This document shows, piece after piece, positions 8,223 to 15,649 of a DNA stretch of 34,972 nt (positions are counted from its first letter, which is position 1; the number at the start of each line of letters is the position of its first letter). Under the pieces are notes generated by a model. It made no database searches, was not told where the DNA came from, and saw nothing but the letters and a program-made list of their open reading frames with translations. The stretch is from the NCBI GenBank assembly GCA_003136415.1, contig PLEI01000076.1, forward strand, positions 1 to 34,972. The letters run 5' to 3'. A program made the position numbers and the translations under genes. This stretch comes from Acidimicrobiaceae bacterium (GTDB lineage Bacteria > Actinomycetota > Acidimicrobiia > Acidimicrobiales > RAAP-2).

Positions 8223-9167
8223 TCAGCCGGCGGCGATCAGATCGTGTCGCGACATCAGTGCCCGCCGGGTACCCCAAGACGCCGCCGCGAGACCCACCAG
8301 CATCATGAGACCACACCCAATCATTGGCGCGGGTGCGATCGCGCGCGCCGATCCCATAATTCCCGAGGCGAAGAACCAGCCAGCGTGCCGAGCCATTTGC
8401 ACCCACCAGACCAACAATGACGCAAAGATCGTGAACATCGAGCCGGTAGTCCCCAAGGCCAGCCATGAAAGCACTCGAAACTCGTGAACTGAGTACTCAA
8501 GACGAAGCGCAACTCGTCCTAGCGTGATGGTCCCCACTGCGAGACAGACGACCACAATCGCGAACCACGCCAGTCCCACCCACCGGTACAGCCAGAGACC
8601 ACCGTTTCTCTGCGACGACGTCAGGTGATGCGCCATCACCACGATGGCGCTCGTGGTGACAACCGCAATCAGTGTCGCGTAGAAAGCCGGGCGCACCAGC
8701 CGAAGAGTCGCGCTCACACCGTTCTCTCGAAAGAACCGCAAGAAGCTTCTGCCCGATAGCACCGCGGCCACGAGACACAAGGCGCCGCCGACGAACGCCG
8801 CGATCTGCAAAACAGTCATTGCCGTGGCCGGTATGGCGCGACTGGCCCGAGGTGTCACCACGTCCCAGTGCTCGCTGTATTTGGCGAAACCGGCGCCCGC
8901 CACGACGAAGAGGGACCACGCCGCGAGCACCGTCAACGCGCCGGCACGCAATTGATCCGCCCGTCGCGACGTGCGACCGACAAAGCCGGTCGCACGGCAG
9001 TACTCGTTCGTGCCCGCTCTCGCAATGGCCAACCAGGCCCGCGCGGGAAGCCGACGCTGGGGGTAGGTCTCGAGGAGTAAATCAACGAGTTCATTGCCGT
9101 AACTCTCTCGCCACGCGACGGGATACCAGCGAAGGACCCGGCGCGCGACATCATCGCGCCGGTTCAT
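8223..9167 (-). CDS. Polytopic membrane protein coupled to PadR
   Basis: Protein of 314 aa with a cytoplasmic N-terminal segment (about 75 residues, beginning RRVLRWYPVAWRESYG) followed by five or six hydrophobic spans. The N-terminal region resembles the permease-prefix-like segment often encoded beside PadR regulators, where the membrane protein is the regulated partner. Its ATG overlaps the padR stop by 4 nt (ATGA), so the two are co-translated. No catalytic motif or ATPase partner is visible. It could be an effector of cell-envelope stress or part of a drug response. The specific function is not recognised. Confidence 0.75.
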   Translation of the reverse strand: MNRRDDVARRVLRWYPVAWRESYGNELVDLLLETYPQRRLPARAWLAIARAGTNEYCRATGFVGRTSRRADQLRAGALTVLAAWSLFVVAGAGFAKYSEHWDVVTPRASRAIPATAMTVLQIAAFVGGALCLVAAVLSGRSFLRFFRENGVSATLRLVRPAFYATLIAVVTTSAIVVMAHHLTSSQRNGGLWLYRWVGLAWFAIVVVCLAVGTITLGRVALRLEYSVHEFRVLSWLALGTTGSMFTIFASLLVWWVQMARHAGWFFASGIMGSARAIAPAPMIGCGLMMLVGLAAASWGTRRALMSRHDLIAAG

Positions 9168-9502
9168 GCTGGCCTCCAGGCGACGGTGCCCAAACGCCGC
9201 GAGCCCACCGAGGCCAGACGAGCCATATCCGCCACGACGTCGGCCAAGGCGACCGACCCCGCCGCAGTGATCCGGTAAGGGCGACGACGATCCACTTCTG
9301 GTTCGGGCGCAATCAGCCCACTCTCTTCGAGTCGGGTGATCGCGCCATAAAGAGTGCCCGGGCTCAACGTCACCCCCGCGAACTCCGCGATGTCCTTCGC
9401 GAGAGCGTATCCGTGCTTGGCACCGTCGGCCAAACTCGTCAAGATCAGCATCCAGGGATCATTCGGCCGTCGTAGACCCGCGTTCGATGTTTTCTGGGGC
9501 AT
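9164..9502 (-). CDS. PadR family transcriptional regulator
   Basis: Small winged-helix repressor of 112 aa. The PadR signature is clear: ILTSLADGAKHGYALAKDI, then LSPGTLYGAITRLEESGLI (recognition helix and following helix), and the wing RRRPYRITAAG. The C-terminal dimerisation helix is short, as in the small PadR subfamily. The gene lies upstream of and overlaps a membrane protein gene, the usual PadR arrangement in which ligand binding relieves repression of the operon. A perfect dyad lies 10-30 nt before its start codon and probably is its autoregulatory site. A divergent serine hydrolase gene starts 99 nt away and may share the control region. Confidence 0.92.
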   Translation of the reverse strand: MPQKTSNAGLRRPNDPWMLILTSLADGAKHGYALAKDIAEFAGVTLSPGTLYGAITRLEESGLIAPEPEVDRRRPYRITAAGSVALADVVADMARLASVGSRRLGTVAWRPA

Positions 9503-9511
9503 CTCCAGATG

Positions 9512-9532
9512 CTACTACGTATCGCGTAGTAG
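9512..9532. promoter_or_regulatory. Probable PadR operator
   Basis: CTACTACG-TATCG-CGTAGTAG is a perfect 8-bp inverted repeat with a 5-nt centre. It sits between padR (start 9502) and the divergent hydrolase gene (start 9601). Position and symmetry fit an autoregulatory operator; protein binding is inferred. Confidence 0.6.
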
Positions 9533-9600
9533 TTTCACTACCCGCGATCCAGTGCGGCAATCCTCAGGATCGCTCCGGGACGGTGGCCATACTTGTACCT

Positions 9601-10752
9601 ATGGCGAAGTCGCACGACTACATCCTTGACGTCGCCCGCGCGCAGGTCGGCCCCTCGCTCATCCCGGGGCTCTCCCTCCTCGCTGCCCACGGCAATGACG
9701 TCTTCGCCACGGGCCTCGGTCAGCTCGGCCACGGCCGTGGTCCGGTCCGGCGCGACAGCATCTTTCGCATCGCCTCCACCACCAAGCCCATCACCGCGTC
9801 GGTCATCTTGTCGTTAATCACCGAGGGACGCCTCGCTCTCAACGACGACGTCACGACGTGGCTGCCGGAACTGTCGTCACTTCGGGTTCTTCGCCGTCCC
9901 AATGGCGCACTCGACGACACCGTCGCGTCGAATCGCGCCATCACGGTCCGTGACCTCTTGACCTTCACCAACGGATTCGGCATGGCCACGCAAATGTTCA
10001 CGGACCCCACGCCGTGGCCAATCTTCGTGGCCTCCGAAGTCGACCTCTCACTCGCCACCCTCGGGCCGCCCAATCCGAACGTGCAGCCCGACCCCGACAC
10101 GTGGATTGCCCGATTGGGCACGCTGCCACTCATCGCCCAGCCCGGTGCGCGCTTCCTCTACAACACCGGCGCCGCCATCTTGGGCGTGCTCGCGGCGAGA
10201 ATTACCGGCTCGTCGTTCTCCGACGCGTTGAGGACTCGCATCTTCGCACCCGCGGGCATGACCGACACGGGCTTCTTCACGAGGGCGACCGACCGTTTAG
10301 CGACCGCCTACCGATCCTCGCCCGACGGCCTCGTGGTCTACGACGAGGCCGTCGGCGTCTACAGCCGACCGCCGACCTTCGAAGACGGCGGCGCAGGACT
10401 GGTGTCCACGGTCGACGACCTCTACTCCTTCTCTCGGTTCCTACGCCAGTACGGAAGGGGCACTATTGATCCCGCACTGATTGCCCAGATGACGAGTGAT
10501 CAGTTGACGCCCGCCCAGAAGGTCGACGGTGCATTCGGCGATGCGTTCTTCTTTGAGCGTTCCTGGGGATACTGCGTCGCTGTGGGCAACGACGGATCCT
10601 GGGGCTGGGATGGTGGCCTCGGATCGTCCTTCTGGGTTCAGCCCGCGAGCGATGTGACGGTCATCGTGCTGACCCAACGCGTGTGGGACTCGCCCGACCT
10701 GCCGCGTGCCCACCAGGAAATTCGCGAGGCGGCGATGGAGGTCTTTTCCTAA
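9601..10752 (+). CDS. Serine beta-lactamase-like hydrolase (class C / family S12 fold)
   Basis: Serine hydrolase of the beta-lactamase, DD-peptidase and esterase superfamily, 383 aa. The nucleophile motif SxxK appears as S59-T-T-K62 in FRIASTTKPITA. A Tyr at about 187 in FLYNTGA occupies the second conserved site, but as YNT rather than the YxN of true AmpC enzymes. A WGWDGGLGSSF segment near the end replaces KTG, resembling the HxG or WGG of family VIII esterases. No signal peptide is visible, so it is probably cytoplasmic and an esterase or peptidase rather than a resistance enzyme. The ATG at 9601 is chosen because the upstream 38 codons of the track ORF run through the padR control region. 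Confidence 0.85.
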   Translation: MAKSHDYILDVARAQVGPSLIPGLSLLAAHGNDVFATGLGQLGHGRGPVRRDSIFRIASTTKPITASVILSLITEGRLALNDDVTTWLPELSSLRVLRRPNGALDDTVASNRAITVRDLLTFTNGFGMATQMFTDPTPWPIFVASEVDLSLATLGPPNPNVQPDPDTWIARLGTLPLIAQPGARFLYNTGAAILGVLAARITGSSFSDALRTRIFAPAGMTDTGFFTRATDRLATAYRSSPDGLVVYDEAVGVYSRPPTFEDGGAGLVSTVDDLYSFSRFLRQYGRGTIDPALIAQMTSDQLTPAQKVDGAFGDAFFFERSWGYCVAVGNDGSWGWDGGLGSSFWVQPASDVTVIVLTQRVWDSPDLPRAHQEIREAAMEVFS

Positions 10753-10809
10753 TCGCCGGCGGTGGCGCGATGCAATAGCGAGGACGTTAGTTTGGGGTGC
10801 GGAGGTCAC

Positions 10810-11703
10810 ATGGACGAACCGAACGACGACATGCTAGAGGTCCTGAGTTCACACCACGCGCAGGTGGGTTCATTGACGGTTCGTCGCGCACTTCCCCAGC
10901 GGCGCCGGCGAACCGTGGGAGCGTGGTGCTTCGCGGACCACATGGGACCCGCCGACGTGACCGAAGGCAGCGGCCTCGACATTGGACCGCACCCCCACGC
11001 CGGTCTCCAGACCGTGACGTGGCTCATCGACGGACAGGCGCTCCACCGAGATTCTCTCGGATCCGAGCAGGTGATCAGCAGTGGCGAGCTCAACTTGATG
11101 ACGGCGGGGCGCGGCGTGAGCCACGCCGAAGAGGCCACTGGCCACTACCGGGGCACCTTGCAGGGCATCCAACTCTGGATCGCGCAGGACGACGCATCGC
11201 GCGTCGGTTCGCCGGGATTCGAGCACCACGGAGATCTGCCCCGCGTCGATCTGGGCGAGGCGTCCGCGACGGTACTGATGGGAGACTTCAATGGCGCGCG
11301 CAGCCCGGCACGTCGCGACTCAGAACTCGTCGGCGTCGACGTCCGGGTCATGGGCATCAGTCAAATGGCTCTCGAGCCCACCTTCGAATACGGCGTCATC
11401 GTGCTTGAGGGACTGATCGAGCTCGAGGGCCAGGACCTCGGACCCGGGACGATGGGTTACTTGGGACCCGGGCGCGACGAGTTGCTGCTACGTGCTCGCC
11501 AACCTTCAACGGTCATCGTCTTAGGTGGCGTGCCGCTCGAGCACGAGATCTTCATGTGGTGGAACTTCGTCGCGCGCACCCACGCCGAGATTGACGCGGC
11601 CTACGACTCCTGGCGCGACAATGACGGGCGCTTTGGCCAGGTGGACTCGCCCCTGGCGCGCATTGAAACCGTCGCGCCCTACTGGCAGTCGCGCGAGAGC
11701 TAA
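10810..11703 (+). CDS. Pirin family protein
   Basis: Bicupin metalloprotein of 297 aa. The pirin signature GPHPHAGLQTVTWLIDG provides two His ligands, and TAGRGVSHAEE provides the third His and the Glu ligand of the N-terminal cupin, so the iron site is intact. Family members act as quercetinase-like dioxygenases or as redox-sensitive regulators; which applies here cannot be told. The ATG at 10810 has GGAGG 4 nt upstream and removes a 16-residue non-conserved extension from the track ORF. The stop codon overlaps the stop of the convergent acetyltransferase gene. Confidence 0.92.
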   Translation: MDEPNDDMLEVLSSHHAQVGSLTVRRALPQRRRRTVGAWCFADHMGPADVTEGSGLDIGPHPHAGLQTVTWLIDGQALHRDSLGSEQVISSGELNLMTAGRGVSHAEEATGHYRGTLQGIQLWIAQDDASRVGSPGFEHHGDLPRVDLGEASATVLMGDFNGARSPARRDSELVGVDVRVMGISQMALEPTFEYGVIVLEGLIELEGQDLGPGTMGYLGPGRDELLLRARQPSTVIVLGGVPLEHEIFMWWNFVARTHAEIDAAYDSWRDNDGRFGQVDSPLARIETVAPYWQSRES

Positions 11704-12263
11704 TCCACTGCGGGTGAGATAATCCACTCGTCCTCGAGGACGGCGAAGATCAATTCGTCGCTCCATTCCCCCTTGACGAATTCGTTCTTGACGAGGTGAG
11801 CTTCGAGTCGCATCCCGAGGCGCTCGAGCAGGTGGCGCGACGACTCGTTGCGCGCATCGAGACGAGCAATGACCCGGTGCGCCTTCAGGTCGCGAAAGGC
11901 GGCGTCGATCATCGCCCGAGTGGCCTCGGTGGCGAAGCCCAGGCCCTGATACTCAGGCGAGAACACGTAACCCACCTCGTAGCAGCGGTGCGCCAGGCTC
12001 GTCACGCCGAGTCCGACCTCGCCGACGAAGACGCCCTCGTGATCGACCGCCAAGTTGCACCACGCACCCTCGGCCGGGAGGCCGCGCCAGAGACGCCGCT
12101 CGAAGTGCGCGCGCAATTGCTCGAGGCCCATCTGCGTGTCGTACAGGTAGCGCACGACTTCAGGATTGGAGAAAAGTCGTACGTGGTCCTCCACATCGCT
12201 CTCACCGATCTCGCGAAGAACCAGTCGAGCAGTCGTGATTGGCGGCGCAAAGGCGGTGTCCAC
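11700..12263 (-). CDS. GNAT acetyltransferase, RimJ/RimL-like
   Basis: Acetyl-CoA dependent N-acetyltransferase of 187 aa. It opens with TARLVLREIGESDVEDH, the usual start of the RimJ/RimL group that acetylates protein N-termini or small amines. The acetyl-CoA site region EVGYVFSPEYQGLGFATEA contains the Q/RxxGxG/A-type motif, and NESSRHLLERLGM is the typical distal helix. Two unrelated genes flank it: the pirin gene is convergent, with 4 nt of stop-codon overlap, and arsR lies upstream on the same strand. The substrate is unknown. Confidence 0.9.
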   Translation of the reverse strand: MDTAFAPPITTARLVLREIGESDVEDHVRLFSNPEVVRYLYDTQMGLEQLRAHFERRLWRGLPAEGAWCNLAVDHEGVFVGEVGLGVTSLAHRCYEVGYVFSPEYQGLGFATEATRAMIDAAFRDLKAHRVIARLDARNESSRHLLERLGMRLEAHLVKNEFVKGEWSDELIFAVLEDEWIISPAVD

Positions 12264-12314
12264 TGCCCGACAGTCTGTCAGGTGTCGGACCTTCGTGGGG
12301 CTGTCGCGGCGCGA

Positions 12315-12659
12315 CTAGCCACGTAGCAAATTCGCCACGAGGTCGAGACGACCGGGCACCACGTGCCAGTACGTCCAGCGACCGCGCTTTTCACCGCTAA
12401 TGAGACCGGCCCCGGCCAGGATGCGGGTGTGATGCGACACGGTGGGCTGGCTCTTGCCCACGGGAGCTTCGAGGTTGCAACTGCAGGCCTCCTTCTCCGA
12501 GGCGATGATCGAAAAGATGCGCAACCGCACCGGATCGCTGAGCGCGTCAAAAATAAGGGCAACGTCGCGCGCCTCGTCCTCGCTCATCATCTGGGTCGTC
12601 ACCGGACAGCAATTATCCAGCGACGATTCAATTCTGGCTTCGATTAAACGGCGGACCAC
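12315..12659 (-). CDS. arsR: ArsR-family arsenic-responsive repressor
   Basis: Winged-helix metalloregulator that leaves its operator when it binds arsenite or antimonite. The chosen GTG at 12659 has GAGG 5 nt upstream and gives 114 aa. The longer track ORF (start 12788) would run through the promoter region. The helix-turn-helix reads VGKSQPTVSHHTRILAGAGL. Cysteines lie at positions 17 and 18 (NCCP) and 59 and 61 (ACSCNL). This spacing matches the N-terminal Cys pair plus alpha-3 Cys described for the Corynebacterium glutamicum ArsR sensor, with an extra Cys giving the CxC of classical ArsR. It is divergent from acr3-arsC and presumably regulates both directions. Confidence 0.92.
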   Translation of the reverse strand: MVRRLIEARIESSLDNCCPVTTQMMSEDEARDVALIFDALSDPVRLRIFSIIASEKEACSCNLEAPVGKSQPTVSHHTRILAGAGLISGEKRGRWTYWHVVPGRLDLVANLLRG

Positions 12660-12671
12660 TCTGACCTCACA

Positions 12672-12700
12672 TTGACACTTATCGATAAGTTTGCCATACT
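12672..12700 (+). promoter_or_regulatory. Candidate promoter for acr3-arsC
   Basis: TTGACA (12672-12677), a 17-nt spacer and CATACT (12695-12700) make a good sigma-70-type promoter pointing towards acr3. The spacer holds the palindrome ACTTATCGATAAGT (12677-12690). Transcription would start near 12707, inside the adjacent operator. Confidence 0.55.
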
Positions 12701-12701
12701 G

Positions 12702-12717
12702 ATTGACATACATCAAT
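12702..12717. promoter_or_regulatory. Probable ArsR operator
   Basis: ATTGA-CATACA-TCAAT is a perfect 5-6-5 inverted repeat of the kind bound by ArsR/SmtB repressors. It lies at the predicted transcription start of acr3, where a bound repressor would block initiation. Binding is inferred. Confidence 0.6.
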
Positions 12718-12750
12718 GTTAGGGGTTCCGTGTCGTGCTCAGTCGTCGGG

Positions 12751-12773
12751 CCGCCGAGCGAATTTCTCGGCGG
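12751..12773 (+). promoter_or_regulatory. Hairpin in the acr3 leader
   Basis: CCGCCGAG-CGAATTT-CTCGGCGG forms a perfect 8-bp stem with a 7-nt loop in the ~180-nt leader of acr3. It is followed by a 13-nt palindrome GAGGCACTGCCTC (12807-12819). No T-run follows, so it is more likely an mRNA 5' structure than a terminator. Confidence 0.45.
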
Positions 12774-12884
12774 TCGAAACAGCGTCATTCATCGCATTGC
12801 GGGGTTGAGGCACTGCCTCGTTGGTCCACGCGGGCGCTGGCCGTCGGGAACCTCGTCGCCCATCCTCGAAGGGAGTAATCCATC

Positions 12885-13985
12885 GTGAGCGAGATTGAGA
12901 ACGTCACCGAATCGGTCGAGCACGTGACGGTTATTGCCCGTCTCTCCTTTCTCGACCGCTTCCTACCCCTCTGGCTGGGTCTGGCCATGGCGAGTGGCAT
13001 CGGTCTGGGTCGCGCCATCCCGAGTCTGGCGTCGCACCTCAACTCGGTGCAGGTGACGTCGGGGACGTCGCTGCCCATTTTTCTGGGCCTGCTCATCATG
13101 ATGTACCCGGTACTCGCCAAGGTCCGATACGACCGCATCACCACGGTAACGAGTGACCGACGTCTGCTGGTCTCCTCGCTCGTGCTCAACTGGATCGTCG
13201 GCCCGGCGGTGATGTTCGCGTTGGCCTGGCTGCTCTTGCCGGACTTGCCGACGTACCGCACGGGACTCATCATCGTGGGGCTGGCGCGATGCATCGCGAT
13301 GGTGCTCATCTGGAACGACCTCTCGGGAGGCAACCGTGAAGCGGGAGCCGTCCTGGTCGCTCTCAACTCGTTGTTCCAAATTGTCGCCTTCGCCCTCCTC
13401 GGCTACTTCTACCTGGAGTTACTGCCGCGCTGGCTCGGACTCAGCACCCAGGGTCTGCACCTGTCGATCGCCAAGATTGCCGAGACGGTGGCGATCTTCC
13501 TCGGAATACCGCTCGTGGCGGGTTATCTCACCCGTACGTGGGGTGAACGCCTGAAGGGTCGCACCTGGTACGAGACCAAGTTTCTACCCCGACTGGGACC
13601 GTTCGCCCTCTACGGCCTTCTCTACACGGTCGTCATTCTTTTCGCTCTGCAGGGTCACACCATCACGTCGCGCCCCGGTGACGTCGCGCGTATCGCGCTA
13701 CCACTGCTGTGCTACTTCGCCATCATGTGGACTGGCTCCTTCGCCCTCGGCCGCGCCATTGGACTCCCCTACGACCGCACCGCCACCCTGGCCTTCACCG
13801 CGGCGGGCAACAACTTCGAACTGGCCATCGCCGTGGCCATCGGTGTCTTCGGGGTGACGAGCGGCGAAGCGCTGGCCGGAGTAGTGGGGCCACTCATTGA
13901 AGTACCCGTGCTCGTCGCCCTGGTGTACGTCTCACTCTGGGCGAGGGGCCGGTACTTCCCCGCCGCGATGAAGGAGAACCAGTGA
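12885..13985 (+). CDS. arsB: ACR3-family arsenite efflux permease
   Basis: Inner-membrane arsenite/H+ antiporter of 366 aa with about ten transmembrane helices. The ACR3 hallmark VGLARCIAMVLIWNDLS in the fourth helix carries the conserved Cys needed for arsenite transport. TAAGNNFELAIAVAIGVFG in the ninth holds the conserved Glu, and PLIEVPVLVALVYVSL is the usual final helix. The GTG start at 12885 is preceded by AAGGGAG. The gene belongs to a two-gene operon with arsC (GTGA overlap) under the divergent arsR. It exports the arsenite produced by ArsC. The gene is commonly named arsB or acr3 although it is not of the E. coli ArsB family. Confidence 0.95.
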   Translation: MSEIENVTESVEHVTVIARLSFLDRFLPLWLGLAMASGIGLGRAIPSLASHLNSVQVTSGTSLPIFLGLLIMMYPVLAKVRYDRITTVTSDRRLLVSSLVLNWIVGPAVMFALAWLLLPDLPTYRTGLIIVGLARCIAMVLIWNDLSGGNREAGAVLVALNSLFQIVAFALLGYFYLELLPRWLGLSTQGLHLSIAKIAETVAIFLGIPLVAGYLTRTWGERLKGRTWYETKFLPRLGPFALYGLLYTVVILFALQGHTITSRPGDVARIALPLLCYFAIMWTGSFALGRAIGLPYDRTATLAFTAAGNNFELAIAVAIGVFGVTSGEALAGVVGPLIEVPVLVALVYVSLWARGRYFPAAMKENQ

Positions 13986-14392
13986 GTGACCGTCCGCACA
14001 TCCTGTTCTTGTGCGTCCACAACGCCGGACGCAGCCAGATGGGCGCCGCCTTCGCTCGCGAGCTCGGAACGAACCGCGTGGTCGTCTACTCCGCGGGCTC
14101 CGCGCCCGGCGAGACGCTCAATCGCGCCGTGGTGGCGGCGATGGACGAAGTCGGCATCGACATCACGGACGAAAGCCCGAAGAAGCTCACCGACCAGATG
14201 GCGCGCGACGCTGACGTCATCATCACGATGGGCTGTGGCGACGAATGCCCGTACTACCCCGGCAAGCGCTACGACGACTGGGAACTCACCGACCCCGCGG
14301 GACAGCCCCTCGAGGTCGTGCGCGGTGTTCGCGATGACATCAAGCGCCGGGTGAGTGAATTATTGCACGAGCTCGGCGCGCTAGCGCAGTAG
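13982..14392 (+). CDS. arsC: Arsenate reductase, LMW-phosphatase fold
   Basis: Cytoplasmic reductase converting arsenate to arsenite, 136 aa. The P-loop LCVHNAGRSQM gives the Cx5R nucleophile site (C11 and R17). MGCGDECPYYPG supplies two more cysteines, at 85 and 89, in the redox helix region. The C85/C89 spacing differs from the C82/C89 pair of the staphylococcal thioredoxin-coupled enzyme, so the electron donor may be thioredoxin or mycothiol. It is translationally coupled to acr3 through a 4-nt overlap. The last 12 nt overlap the end of a convergent truncated hydrolase gene. Confidence 0.94.
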   Translation: MSDRPHILFLCVHNAGRSQMGAAFARELGTNRVVVYSAGSAPGETLNRAVVAAMDEVGIDITDESPKKLTDQMARDADVIITMGCGDECPYYPGKRYDDWELTDPAGQPLEVVRGVRDDIKRRVSELLHELGALAQ

Positions 14393-14785
14393 TTGTCGAA
14401 TTGCCGCCGCGATGTCGTCGCGGTGCAAGAACACGAGTGACAGGTGGCCCTCGCCCGGGTAGAGGCGCAGCTGGGACCCGGCGATGTGGCGTGCCAGCCA
14501 CTTGGCGTGACCCAGCGGCACGTTCTCGTCGAGGTCGCCCTGAAAGATCACGACGGGGACCGAAATGGCCTCGACGTCAAAGCCCCAGGGCGACAGATAC
14601 GAGCTGTAGTCGTCGACGAGGCAGCGGTGCCCGAAGGAGACGGTGTGCGCCATGGACGCCGTGACCTCGTCCATGGCCGGCGTCGCCATTGCGGCGACGT
14701 CAGCGAGTCGCGCGCGGGCGTGCAGAACCCTACGTCGACGCACCTCCCAGTGTTCGGAATCACAGAACTCCATTCGCCAATTCAA
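14381..14785 (-). pseudogene. C-terminal remnant of an alpha/beta-hydrolase
   Basis: The 134-residue frame matches only the distal half of alpha/beta-hydrolases. WGFDVEAISVPVVIFQGDLDENVP holds the acid residue and LYPGEGHLSL the catalytic His. The proximal half, with the nucleophile elbow GxSxG and the oxyanion loop, is absent. An in-frame TGA lies a few codons upstream of the TTG at 14785, and the next gene (IclR) is on the other strand. The fragment cannot be catalytic. It probably marks a deletion or rearrangement at the downstream edge of the arsenic locus, and its 3' end overlaps arsC by 12 nt. Confidence 0.75.
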
Positions 14786-14863
14786 AACGACGTCTCAGCA
14801 GTGAAACTGCTCTACGCCGTTGACTCCCGACATTTAATTGAAAGATTGTTACTATGTTCGCTG

Positions 14864-15649
14864 ATGCCGAACAAATCACTACCCAAGGACTACCCCGTCA
14901 AGAGCGTGGGTCGTGCGCTCGAAATCCTCGAAACCGTCGCCGAGGCTGGTGAGGGCGGTCTTTCTCTCACCGAATTGGCGCACGCCGTGAAGATGGCCAA
15001 GAGTTCGACGAGTTCTGCCGCGCGCACCCTCGCGCACTTCGGCCTCTTGCACATCGAACAACCTGGTCCGCGCTATCACCTGGGCTTCGCCCTGCTGCGC
15101 TTTGGCGACCTGGTCTCGCAGCACACTTCGCTCTCGAAGATCGCGCTGCCGCTACTGTACGAACTCACCGCACAAACGGGGCTCACCGCGCTCCTCGCCA
15201 TGAATGACGACGGCTATCCAGTATTCATCGAGCGCGTGGATGGACGCGGTGCGGTGCGCTTTCACGCCACCCTGGGCCAGCGCGAGTCGCCCCACGCGAC
15301 GGGCGCCGGCAAAGTGATCCTGGCGCAAATGGACAGCGACGACGTGCAGCGGGTGCTGAGTGAAGCGGGACTCCCACGTCACACCGCCTCGACCATTACG
15401 TCGATCGAGGAATTCAATCAAGAGCTCAACCGTGTTCGCCTGGTCGGATTCGGTGTCGACAACGAAGAGGAATCTGAAGGCATCGTCTGCGTGGGCGCGC
15501 CGATCTTCGACCACCAGCACCACTGCGCCGGCGCCATCTCGCTGACGGGACTCAAGGCCGATATGTCCGACGGCGACGTGGGGCGCTTGGGCACGTTGGT
15601 ACGCGAGCACGCCGAGCGAATCACCAAGATCTTGAGCGGAGGTCGCTGA
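14864..15649 (+). CDS. IclR-family transcriptional regulator
   Basis: Regulator of 261 aa that usually controls sugar, sugar-acid or aromatic catabolism. The N-terminal winged helix reads VKSVGRALEILETVAE ... GLSLTELAHAVKMAKSSTSSAARTL, and the C-terminal GAF-like effector domain includes SPHATGAGKVILAQM, GFGVDNEEESEGIVCVGAPIFD and AISLTGL, all IclR landmarks. The ATG at 14864 is chosen because the track ORF's first 140 codons are antisense to the hydrolase remnant. Its stop overlaps the start of the dehydrogenase gene (TGATG), so the pair is an operon and the dehydrogenase is the likely target. Confidence 0.93.
   Translation: MPNKSLPKDYPVKSVGRALEILETVAEAGEGGLSLTELAHAVKMAKSSTSSAARTLAHFGLLHIEQPGPRYHLGFALLRFGDLVSQHTSLSKIALPLLYELTAQTGLTALLAMNDDGYPVFIERVDGRGAVRFHATLGQRESPHATGAGKVILAQMDSDDVQRVLSEAGLPRHTASTITSIEEFNQELNRVRLVGFGVDNEEESEGIVCVGAPIFDHQHHCAGAISLTGLKADMSDGDVGRLGTLVREHAERITKILSGGR

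Noticed and set aside
9601-10752. Antibiotic-resistance beta-lactamase
   Set aside because: SxxK is present, but there is no signal peptide and the YxN and KTG motifs are not canonical, so an esterase-like role is more likely.
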